From NCBI GenBank assembly GCA_002438565.1, contig DJPN01000001.1:4350-68349 (forward strand): a stretch of 64,000 nt of DNA, written 5' to 3'. The translations under genes were made by a program, and so were the position numbers. The notes beneath the pieces are model-generated. The model was not told the DNA's origin. It ran no database searches and saw only the letters and a list, made by a program, of their open reading frames with translations. Position 1 is the stretch's first letter; the number at the start of each line of letters is the position of its first letter. Positions 57,057 to 64,000 of the stretch are shown piece by piece. Origin of the DNA: Alphaproteobacteria bacterium UBA6411 (lineage in GTDB: Bacteria > Pseudomonadota > Alphaproteobacteria > CAAGCB01 > CAG-977).

Positions 57057-58478
57057 ATGGTTAAAAACGTCAAGGATGCAGAAGGTCTGCTGCAGTTTGC
57101 GGCAGATGAATCGGTTTCTTATGTGGACTTTCGTTTCACGGATTACAAGGGCAAGTGGCATCACGTCGCTTTCCACATTTCCGCGCTGGACGAAGATTTG
57201 CTGGAAGACGGATTGATGATTGACGGATCTTCGATTGAAGGCTGGTGCACAATCAACGAATCCGACATGCAGCTGAAGCCCGACTACACAACGGTCGGCA
57301 TCGACCCGTTCGCGGCGCAAAAAACGGCGTTTGTAACCTGCACGGTCGTCGACCCGACGACGGGCTTGCCTTATCGCCGCGACCCGCGTTCCGTCGCCAA
57401 AAAAGCCGAAGCGTACTTGGCTTCGACAGGTGTTGCGGATGCCGTTTTCGTCGGCGCGGAATTGGAATTTTTTGTGTTTGACAGCGTGCGTTCGTGCATT
57501 TCCCCCGAAAAAATTTCCTTTGAAATATCCACCACCGAAAACGACGCGGCGGCGGACAAGGAATACGCGGGCGGAAATTCGGGTCATCGTCCGGGGATTA
57601 AAGGCGGCTATTTCCCTCTGCCTCCCGTCGATTCGGCCAGCGATTTGCGCGCGGAAATGCTGTCCGTGATGGCGGGACTGGGCATGCCCGTCGACAAACA
57701 CCATCACGAAGTCGCCGCGGCTCAGCACGAACTGGGTTTTGCGTTCGACACGATGATTAAAACCGCCGACAACATCCAGCTGTACAAATACGTCGTGCGC
57801 AACGTCGCCGACGCGTACGGCAAAACGGCGACCTTTATGCCAAAACCCGTCATGGGCGACAACGGTTCGGGCATGCACACGCACATGTCGTTCTGGAAAG
57901 AAAACAAACCTTTGTTCGCAGGCACGGGATACGCCGATTTGTCCGACAAAGCGCTGTACTTCATCGGCGGCATCATCAAACACGCGCACGCTTTGAACGC
58001 GTTCACGAACCCGACGACCAACAGTTACAAACGCTTGGTTCCCGGATTTGAAGCCCCCGTTCTGCTGGCGTATTCGGCGCGCAACCGTTCGGCGTCGTGC
58101 CGTATTCCGTTCGGTTCCAGCCCGAAAGCCAAACGCGTCGAAATCCGCTTCCCCGATCCGACCGCGAACCCGTATCTGGCTTTTTCGGCGATGATGATGG
58201 CGGGTTTGGACGGCATCGAAAACAAGATTCATCCGGGCGACCCGATGGACAAAAACCTGTACGACCTGCCCCCCGAAGAATTGAAAGACATTCCGTCGGT
58301 GGCCGTCGGACTGCGTGAAGCTCTGGACGCTTTGGACGCCGACCGCGCGTTTTTGAAAAAAGGCGACGTGTTCACCGACGAACTGATTGATTCCTACTTG
58401 GAAATCAAACGGGCGGAATTGAAGGAATACGACAAGACTCCGCACCCGATTGAATTCAAAATGTATTATTCCCTGTAA
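57057..58478 (+). CDS. glnA: Glutamine synthetase, type I
   Basis: 473 aa dodecameric enzyme forming glutamine from glutamate, ammonia and ATP. IDGSSIEGW, AELEFFVFD, VDKHHHEVAAAQHELGF, KPVMGDNGSGMHTHMSFW, NRSASCRIP and DKNLYDLPPEE, where Tyr402 is the predicted adenylylation site (Tyr397 in E. coli). Partner of glnB upstream: P-II controls adenylylation through GlnE. No defects seen. Confidence 0.97.
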   Translation: MVKNVKDAEGLLQFAADESVSYVDFRFTDYKGKWHHVAFHISALDEDLLEDGLMIDGSSIEGWCTINESDMQLKPDYTTVGIDPFAAQKTAFVTCTVVDPTTGLPYRRDPRSVAKKAEAYLASTGVADAVFVGAELEFFVFDSVRSCISPEKISFEISTTENDAAADKEYAGGNSGHRPGIKGGYFPLPPVDSASDLRAEMLSVMAGLGMPVDKHHHEVAAAQHELGFAFDTMIKTADNIQLYKYVVRNVADAYGKTATFMPKPVMGDNGSGMHTHMSFWKENKPLFAGTGYADLSDKALYFIGGIIKHAHALNAFTNPTTNSYKRLVPGFEAPVLLAYSARNRSASCRIPFGSSPKAKRVEIRFPDPTANPYLAFSAMMMAGLDGIENKIHPGDPMDKNLYDLPPEELKDIPSVAVGLREALDALDADRAFLKKGDVFTDELIDSYLEIKRAELKEYDKTPHPIEFKMYYSL

Positions 58479-58487
58479 GGATGACGC

Positions 58488-59801
58488 ATGAAGCGCCGCG
58501 CCGTTTTGTTCTGGCTGTTTTTACTGCTGTGCAAGACGGCGCAGGCGCAAGGATTGTCCCTGATTCGCGATGAAGAGGTCGAACGGGGACTTTCTTTTTA
58601 TCTGACGCCTTTGTTTGAACAGGCGGGACTGCCGCCCGAAAACATGCAAATCCACTTGGTTCGCGACGACAGCATCAACGCGTTTGCCGTGCAGGGCTTG
58701 CATATTTTCGTGCATACGGGACTGCTGACCAAAGCCGACAACGCGCAGGAAGTCGTTGCCGTTTTGGCGCACGAAACGGGACATATTGCGGGCGGACACA
58801 TTGTCCGTTTGTACGAAAACATGCGCATCGCGCGGCGCAATATGCTGCTGTCCATGGTGCTTGGCGCGGTCGTCGCGGGGGCGAGCGGACGCGGCGACGC
58901 GGCAATGGGCGTGATGACGGGCATGATGTCGTCGTCCCAAGGGCTGCTGGCGGGCTACCGCCGTTCCGAGGAAAGCGCGGCGGATGAAACCGCCGTGCGT
59001 CTGCTGACCGCGACAGGGCATGATTTAAGCGGCTTTGCCGACATCATGAAAAAGCTTCAAAAGCAGGAAAACCTGTACGACACGGACAATACGGAACTGT
59101 GGCGCACGCATCCGATGGTCAAGGAACGGCTTGCGCTGATTTTGGCGCGGCCGTCCAAAGCCGCGAACACGAACCGCGTCGCACGGGAAAATGAAATTTT
59201 TTCCAGAATGAAAGCCAAGCTGGACGGCTTTTTAAGCTCCCCGCAGAAAGTTCGGGCGGAATACAAGGACGATTCCCTGCCGTCGCGCTACGCCCGCGCT
59301 GTTTTGGCGTACCGGACGGGGGATTTTGCAAACGCCGAAAAACAAATCGACGCGCTGATTGCCGCCGAACACGAAAATCCGTACTTTTACGAACTCAAAG
59401 GGCAGCTTTTGTTTGAAACGGCGCGGGGGACGGAAGCGGTTGAACCGTATGAAAAAGCGGTCAAGCTTTTACCGGATTCGGATTTGTTCAGAATCGGTTT
59501 GGCGCAAGCCCTGCTGTCGGACGAAAATCAAACGGACACGGCAAAGGCTTTGGCGGTTTTATCGCCCGTCAAAGAGGAATTGCCGCAAGTATGGCGGCTG
59601 AAAGCAACGGCATACGGCCGCGCCGGAAAATCGGGACAGGCGGCGTACGCGCTGGCGGAATACAGTTTGACAACAGGGGATTTGAAACAGGCCGAACGCT
59701 TTGCCCGCCAAGCGTCCGACCTGCTGCCCGCGGGCGATCCGGCGGCGTTGAAAGCGCGCGACATTTTGGAAGAATTGCGTGAAAATCGCCCCCGAAGGTG
59801 A
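58488..59801 (+). CDS. BepA-like M48 metallopeptidase with TPR region
   Basis: 437 aa, exported: signal peptide ending near CKTAQAQ. Zinc motif VLAHETGHIAGGH (HETGH 95-99) with the downstream Glu in RRSEESAADETAVRLL. The second half (about 270-430) reads as tetratricopeptide repeats (YARAVLAYRTGDFANAEKQI; AAYALAEYSLTTGDLKQAER). BepA/YfgC-type periplasmic proteases of this layout monitor assembly of LptD and other outer-membrane proteins. 9 bp after glnA, perhaps read through. Confidence 0.9.
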   Translation: MKRRAVLFWLFLLLCKTAQAQGLSLIRDEEVERGLSFYLTPLFEQAGLPPENMQIHLVRDDSINAFAVQGLHIFVHTGLLTKADNAQEVVAVLAHETGHIAGGHIVRLYENMRIARRNMLLSMVLGAVVAGASGRGDAAMGVMTGMMSSSQGLLAGYRRSEESAADETAVRLLTATGHDLSGFADIMKKLQKQENLYDTDNTELWRTHPMVKERLALILARPSKAANTNRVARENEIFSRMKAKLDGFLSSPQKVRAEYKDDSLPSRYARAVLAYRTGDFANAEKQIDALIAAEHENPYFYELKGQLLFETARGTEAVEPYEKAVKLLPDSDLFRIGLAQALLSDENQTDTAKALAVLSPVKEELPQVWRLKATAYGRAGKSGQAAYALAEYSLTTGDLKQAERFARQASDLLPAGDPAALKARDILEELRENRPRR

Positions 59802-59808
59802 TAAACGT

Positions 59809-59837
59809 TTGCTTTCGGACGCGATTTTTTCTATAGT
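59809..59837 (+). promoter_or_regulatory. Promoter candidate for the DsbA-like gene
   Basis: TTGCTT (59809-59814), 17-bp spacer, TATAGT (59832-59837), about 36 bp before the ATG. Confidence 0.6.
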
Positions 59838-59872
59838 GTTAAATCATCTACTTATCTAGAGAGGATAAAATT

Positions 59873-60619
59873 ATGGTTCGTAAATTAAGCACTTTGCTGG
59901 TTGCCGCCGCGATTGTTCTGCCGTCGGCCGCACAGGCAAAATTTTTCAATTTCGGATTGGATGAAGCGCAGGTCAAAGACGTCGTCAAAGAATACCTGCT
60001 GAACAACCCCGAAATCGTCAAAGAAGCGATGGACAACTACAACATCAGACAGCAGGAACTGGAAAAAAAGAAACAGATTGCCAAGCTGAAAACCAACCGC
60101 CGCGCTTTGGAACGCGATCCCGCGACCCCCGTTATCGGCAATCCCGACGGCGACATCACCATCGTCGAATTCTTTGACTACAACTGCGGCTACTGCAAAA
60201 TGATGTTCCCGAAAGTTTTGGAATACGTCGAAAACGACGGCAATATCCGCTGGGTGCTGAAAGACATGCCGTCTTTGGGCGCAACGTCGCAATCCGCGGC
60301 TTTGGCCGGTCTGGCCGCCGCGAAGCAGGACAAATACTTTGAAATGCATCAGGCTTTGATGACCCACAAGGGCGGCTTGACCGATGAAGACATCAAAAAA
60401 TATGCCAAAGAAATCGGTCTGAACATGAAACAGTTTGAAGCCGACATGAAAGATCCCGAATTTGAAAAACAGCTGAATGCCAACCATGCTTTGGCGCAGA
60501 AATTCGGTTTCCGCGGTATTCCGAACTTCATCATCGGCGACTTTATTTCCAACGGCGCGATGATGGGCGACGAACTGGACGAAAACGTCACCGCCATTCG
60601 TGAAGGAACGCAGAAATAA
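59873..60619 (+). CDS. DsbA-family thiol-disulfide oxidoreductase, periplasmic
   Basis: 248 aa. Signal peptide MVRKLSTLLVAAAIVLPSAAQA. A helical region (residues 25-80, with charged KKKQIAKLK) precedes a thioredoxin-like domain with FFDYNCGYCKMMF: CGYC at 105-108. FGFRGIPNFIIGD contains the cis-proline. This is the DsbA/ScsC-like 'Com1' type with an N-terminal extension that can oligomerise the protein. Forms or isomerises disulfides in envelope proteins. Own promoter and terminator. Confidence 0.9.
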   Translation: MVRKLSTLLVAAAIVLPSAAQAKFFNFGLDEAQVKDVVKEYLLNNPEIVKEAMDNYNIRQQELEKKKQIAKLKTNRRALERDPATPVIGNPDGDITIVEFFDYNCGYCKMMFPKVLEYVENDGNIRWVLKDMPSLGATSQSAALAGLAAAKQDKYFEMHQALMTHKGGLTDEDIKKYAKEIGLNMKQFEADMKDPEFEKQLNANHALAQKFGFRGIPNFIIGDFISNGAMMGDELDENVTAIREGTQK

Positions 60620-60637
60620 CCGTTCCTGCACAAATCG

Positions 60638-60670
60638 AAATCCCCGCCGTCAAAAGCGGGGATTTTTTTA
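60638..60670 (+). terminator. Terminator of the DsbA-like gene
   Basis: AAATCCCCGC/GCGGGGATTT stem, 8-nt loop, T-run. The convergent MarC gene ends 23 bp away. Confidence 0.92.
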
Positions 60671-60692
60671 TTCCGAAAAAAAACAATATTGC

Positions 60693-61325
60693 TTATCCTA
60701 TCCACGCGGGGAACATCGCGCGCAGGGACGTGTAAATGAATTCAATCCCCAAAGCGGACAGCAACATACCGCACAAACGCCCCAGAATATTCAGTCCCGT
60801 TTGCCCCAGAACGGCGGCAAGCTTGTCCGCGACGCGCAACAGCAGCCAAGCGACAACCGCCACGGTGATGCCCGCGCAGCAAACGGCCAGATAATGGGAA
60901 ACGCTTTTGTCGGACTGGGTGGCGATGACCATGGCGGAAATAGCCCCCGGCCCCGAAATAATGGGAATGGCCAGCGGCATGACGCCGACGGCGTCGCGGG
61001 CTTCCGCTTCGGCTTCTTCCTCTTTGGTATGGCGTTTTTCAGACGCGCGCATCATGCCGAACGCAATGGTAATCAGCAGGATTCCGCCCGCGATTCGGAA
61101 CGAATTGAGGCTGATGCCGAAAATATCCAGCAATGCGCTGCCGAAAAAAGCGGAGCACAGCAAAATACAGGCGACGGCAATGCCCGTTTGGCGGGCGACC
61201 CCCGATTTTTCGCGGGTACCCATACCTTCGGTCAAATTCATAAAGACGGGAATGGCCGATTGAGGGGCGCAAACCGCCAGCATTGCCAACGAAAAATGCA
61301 AAAAATCCAAAAACCACGCTGTCAT
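60693..61325 (-). CDS. MarC-family integral membrane protein
   Basis: 210 aa with six hydrophobic segments. Family blocks: AVCAPQSAIPVFMNLTEGM, RIAGGILLITIAFGMM, GVMPLAIPIISGPGAISAMV, GRLCGMLLSALGIEFI. Despite its name (multiple antibiotic resistance locus), MarC has no proven resistance role and may be a transporter. Single gene; about 210 bp of AT-rich sequence with no clear feature separates it from the ATP-grasp gene. Confidence 0.9.
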   Translation of the reverse strand: MTAWFLDFLHFSLAMLAVCAPQSAIPVFMNLTEGMGTREKSGVARQTGIAVACILLCSAFFGSALLDIFGISLNSFRIAGGILLITIAFGMMRASEKRHTKEEEAEAEARDAVGVMPLAIPIISGPGAISAMVIATQSDKSVSHYLAVCCAGITVAVVAWLLLRVADKLAAVLGQTGLNILGRLCGMLLSALGIEFIYTSLRAMFPAWIG

Positions 61326-61539
61326 TTTGTGTTCCCGCCCAATGGATGAAAGTCTTTTTTATTCTTATCATCTTTCGGTGAAATAGAAAAGCCGATAAAA
61401 TCGTTTTTTCAAAAATTTTCCGCATCTGCAAAAAGCATAATATTTTGTTGACTTTTTCCGCGGGGCTTGCCACTTTTTAAGAGTAAAAACATCAGCCCGA
61501 AACAGGGCGCGCAAAACAAAAATCAAACGGACAAAAAAC

Positions 61540-62715
61540 ATGAATTTTCTGTATCTTTCCCCCAATTTTCCGACATACGGGTGGAAATTTTGCCGCTATT
61601 TAAAGGAAAACGGCGTAACGGTTTTAGGGATAGGAGACACCCCTTACGACAATCTGCAGCCCGAATTAAAAGACGCTTTGACCGAATATTTCTGGCTGCC
61701 CGACATGACGGATTACGATGCGGTGTACCGCGCGACGGCGTGTTTGATTCACCACCACGGCAAAATTCAGGAAGTCCGATCCAACAACGAATTTTGGCTG
61801 ATTACCGAAGCCAAACTGCGCACCGACTTTAACATGAACGGCATCCGTTATCCCGCGATTATGGATCACAAACAGAAATCCCGCATGAAAGCCTACTTTA
61901 AAAAAGCGGGCGTCGATTGCGCGGCCTATTGTCTGCCCGAAACGTTCGCGGACGGCAAAGCGTTCACCGACAAAAACGGATTTCCCGTCGTGGTCAAACC
62001 CGACGACGGCGTCGGCGCATGCGACACTTACACTTTGCACAACGAAGCCGAAATGGCGGAATTTTTCGCGCACAAGCCGAATGTGCCGTATATTATGGAA
62101 GTCTTCATCGACGGCCATGTCGAAACGTTCGACGGCGTCACCGACCGCAACGGCAACATCGTTTTCTGCGCCAGCCAAATCTATCATCAATCCTTAATGG
62201 ACACGGTGGTCAACGACGACTGCATCATGTACCATTCCGAACCCGAAATGGCGGCGGACATCCGCAAAGCGGGAACGGCGATTGTCAAAGCCTACGACAT
62301 CCGCGACACGTTCTTTCACTTTGAATTTTTCCGCACGACGGACAAACAGACGGGCAAAACCAAAGTCATGGCTTTGGAGGTCAACATGCGTCCGCCCGGC
62401 GGCATGATTACCGAAATTTACGAAGCATCCCACGACGTCAATATCTACAAAGTCTGGGCGGACGTGCTGGTCAAAGGCAAAACCGACTGCGATTTGACGC
62501 CGAAGCGTTACGCCGCTTTCGCCAGCCGCAAAAACCGCTTCAACTATGTGTATTCCCACGATGAAATTCTGGCAAAGTACGGCGACCATATCATGGAACA
62601 CATGCCGATTGAGGGCATTACCGCCCGCGCCATGGGGGATTACGTTTACCTGTTGTACGCGGACAGCTTGGAACAGCTGAACGAAATCATCGACGTCATT
62701 AACGCCAGAGCTTGA
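61540..62715 (+). CDS. ATP-grasp domain protein, putative carboxylate-amine ligase
   Basis: 391 aa. N-terminal pre-ATP-grasp domain (NFLYLSPNFPTYGWKFCRYL), nucleotide-binding segment NGFPVVVKPDDGVGACDTY, FHFEFFRTTDK and the metal-binding ALEVNMRPPGG. ATP-grasp enzymes join a carboxylate to an amine, thiol or other nucleophile; substrate unknown here. The next gene, an esterase, starts 2 bp after its stop, so the two probably act in one pathway. The ATP-grasp/esterase pair recurs in other bacteria without a defined function. Confidence 0.82.
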   Translation: MNFLYLSPNFPTYGWKFCRYLKENGVTVLGIGDTPYDNLQPELKDALTEYFWLPDMTDYDAVYRATACLIHHHGKIQEVRSNNEFWLITEAKLRTDFNMNGIRYPAIMDHKQKSRMKAYFKKAGVDCAAYCLPETFADGKAFTDKNGFPVVVKPDDGVGACDTYTLHNEAEMAEFFAHKPNVPYIMEVFIDGHVETFDGVTDRNGNIVFCASQIYHQSLMDTVVNDDCIMYHSEPEMAADIRKAGTAIVKAYDIRDTFFHFEFFRTTDKQTGKTKVMALEVNMRPPGGMITEIYEASHDVNIYKVWADVLVKGKTDCDLTPKRYAAFASRKNRFNYVYSHDEILAKYGDHIMEHMPIEGITARAMGDYVYLLYADSLEQLNEIIDVINARA

Positions 62716-62717
62716 CC

Positions 62718-63467
62718 ATGAAAGAAGAATACTTCAAAGAATACTCGAACCGCCTGCAGCGCGACATGGAATTCAAAGTCTACGGCCACGCGGGCAAACC
62801 CGTTGTCGTCTTCCCCCCGGGGGACGGGCGGTTTTGGCACTATGAACTGCACGGCATGGTCGAAACATGCCGCCCGTACATCGACGCGGGACGGATTCAG
62901 CTGTTTTGCGTCGACGGCATCGACTGGGAAACGTGGACAAGCAAAGGAAATCCGTACGACCGCATCCGCCGCCACGAAGCATGGTACAACTATGTGGTCG
63001 AAGAATTCCTGCCCCGCGTCCGCGAAATCAGCCGCGCGTCCAACGGCGGAAAAGAAATCGGCATTATGACGACAGGCTGTTCCATGGGCGCGACGTACGC
63101 GGCTTTGTTTTTCTTCCGCCGCCCCGATTTGTTCGACAGCGTGATTGCTTTGTCGGGCGTGTATCAAGCCGGCTTTTTCATGGGCGATTACATGGACGAA
63201 GTCGTATACTACAATTCGACTTTGGACTTTCTGCCCAATGTGCAGGAGGGCGGCTATCTGGAACAAATGCGCCGCGCGCGGCTGGTGTTCTGCGTCGGAC
63301 AGGGCGCGTGGGAAGACCCGATGATTGATGACACCAAACGATTGAAACAGATTTTGGAAGACAAACACATCCCCGCCTTTGTCGACATCTGGGGCAAAGA
63401 CGTCAACCACGATTGGGATTGGTGGCAAATCCAAATGCCGTATTTTCTGGATAAAGTTCTGGATTGA
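62718..63467 (+). CDS. Alpha/beta-hydrolase (esterase family)
   Basis: 249 aa. Nucleophile elbow TTGCSMGATYAALFF (GxSxG) follows a PVVVFPPGDGRFWHYE opening; C-terminal NHDWDWWQIQMP supplies the catalytic His. This matches the putative-esterase (PF00756-type) family. It is cytoplasmic by absence of a signal peptide. Coupled to the ATP-grasp gene. Terminator immediately after. Confidence 0.85.
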   Translation: MKEEYFKEYSNRLQRDMEFKVYGHAGKPVVVFPPGDGRFWHYELHGMVETCRPYIDAGRIQLFCVDGIDWETWTSKGNPYDRIRRHEAWYNYVVEEFLPRVREISRASNGGKEIGIMTTGCSMGATYAALFFFRRPDLFDSVIALSGVYQAGFFMGDYMDEVVYYNSTLDFLPNVQEGGYLEQMRRARLVFCVGQGAWEDPMIDDTKRLKQILEDKHIPAFVDIWGKDVNHDWDWWQIQMPYFLDKVLD

Positions 63468-63470
63468 CGA

Positions 63471-63500
63471 AAACGCCCCCTTTCGGGGGTGTTTTTTTTG
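63471..63500 (+). terminator. Terminator of the ATP-grasp/esterase operon
   Basis: ACGCCCCC-TTTC-GGGGGTGT stem (one G-T pair) followed by a run of T. Confidence 0.9.
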
Positions 63501-63563
63501 TTTCCTTTACGGCTATTTTCCGCTATATTCAAAATTCATAGAATCAATCAAAGGAGTATCTCT

Positions 63564-64000
63564 ATGAAGAAATTCTTTGTTTTAACAGCGGCGGCGGTTG
63601 CGTTTGGAGCAACGGTTGCAAACGCTTACCCCCCCCCCCAACTTTTAGATGACTCCGCAGCATTCACAATCGCGCGCGCCGTTAAATTGGGGGACAGCGA
63701 CGGCGATTACGGCACAGCGCCAACCGTCAGCGCCACCAAAAAAACCAATTTGAAAAAAAACGACTGCAAAGCGGATTCCGATTGTCCGTCGTCGCAGAAA
63801 TGCGTCGCCGGCAAGTGCGAAAACGTCTGCGCAAGCAGCACCTGTTCGGGTGAAACGCCCGACTGTTCGGCCGACAATCACAAATCCGTCTGCAAATGCA
63901 CGGAAAATTCGTGCGGATCGGGCAAAAAATGTGCTGACGGCCAGTGCGTTCCCTGTTCCGTCGGCGACAAATGCGGCTGTTCGGGCGCGCAGGTCATCGT
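63564..64000 (+). CDS. Secreted cysteine-rich protein with poly-C tract, 5' part (runs off the window)
   Basis: 145 codons visible. Signal peptide MKKFFVLTAAAVAFGATVANA; ribosome site AAAGGAG. Just after the cleavage site an 11-C tract encodes YPPPQ. The rest is rich in regularly spaced cysteines (CKADSDCPSSQKCVAGKC, CGSGKKCADGQCVPC), like small disulfide-bonded repeat domains, so export and oxidation are expected. A gain or loss of one C brings a stop within eight codons of the tract start. Function unknown; surface or secreted factor likely. C-terminus not in the window. Confidence 0.8.
   Translation, partial: MKKFFVLTAAAVAFGATVANAYPPPQLLDDSAAFTIARAVKLGDSDGDYGTAPTVSATKKTNLKKNDCKADSDCPSSQKCVAGKCENVCASSTCSGETPDCSADNHKSVCKCTENSCGSGKKCADGQCVPCSVGDKCGCSGAQVI
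63629..63639 (+). repeat. Homopolymeric tract of 11 C inside a coding sequence
   Basis: At codons 22-26 of the cysteine-rich protein. With 11 C the frame is open; with 10 it runs into TAG and with 12 into TGA within a few codons. Long poly-C/G tracts slip during replication. Confidence 0.85.

Noticed and set aside
1..64000. CRISPR array
   Set aside because: No series of regularly spaced direct repeats and no cas genes. The closest thing is the HEPN motif in the Abi_2 protein, which is not a Cas protein.

Overview
The window comes from an alphaproteobacterium. The evidence is the def-fmt-truA order, CarD, a (shortened) member of the large NAD-dependent glutamate dehydrogenase family, mlaE-mlaF, glnB-glnA and tRNA genes with encoded CCA. 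The moderately high G+C backbone, lipoproteins and a cysteine-rich secreted protein would suit an uncultured host-associated (gut-type) lineage; that placement is inference.

Layout. 1-20.2 kb is ordinary chromosome: def-fmt-truA (minus), then alaS-alr-mlaE-mlaF-radA-cvpA-cvpA-tsaB-rimI (plus, tightly packed, many overlaps), an MscS channel, a membrane protein with a histone-H1-like tail, a half-length glutamate dehydrogenase, two lipoproteins, carD, an iron-type alcohol dehydrogenase and accA. 20.2-21.7 kb holds a small surface-decoration pair (LicD and a TagD-like cytidylyltransferase) with an apparent frameshift.

21.7-32.4 kb is a type I restriction-modification locus on the minus strand, read from a good promoter near 32.37 kb: half-size HsdS, HsdM, a RhuM-Fic protein, a RhuM relic, a coiled-coil membrane protein, a full HsdS, a micro-ORF, HsdR and a YgjP-type metallopeptidase. 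Between HsdS and HsdR lie two terminator-like structures on the opposite strand, one of them a convincing small-RNA gene.

32.49-45.27 kb is an integrated island bounded by an 84/85-bp direct repeat of the 3' part of tRNA-Leu(UAA). It carries a tyrosine integrase next to the left repeat and an AlpA-type regulator near the right. Its cargo is: an AlbA_2/ATPase protein; a very AT-rich three-gene operon (sce7726-like nuclease, sce7725-like protein, RES-domain protein with zinc ribbon), the best candidate for an undescribed defence or toxin system; an XRE regulator with palindromes in the divergent promoter; two methyltransferase genes plus a KIGYT-helicase; and a zinc-ribbon protein with a nucleoside-deoxyribosyltransferase/TIR-like domain.

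45.3-64 kb is chromosome again: OmpA-like lipoprotein, C_GCAxxG_C_C protein, xerC, transaldolase, priA, an Abi_2 HEPN protein with a convergent structured small RNA, ppx/gppA-rlmE-rsmB-like, an MsbA-type exporter, tRNA-His, glnB-glnA, a BepA-like M48 peptidase, a DsbA-like protein, MarC, an ATP-grasp/esterase pair, and at the right edge a secreted cysteine-rich protein with an 11-C tract just after its signal peptide, a likely phase-variation switch.
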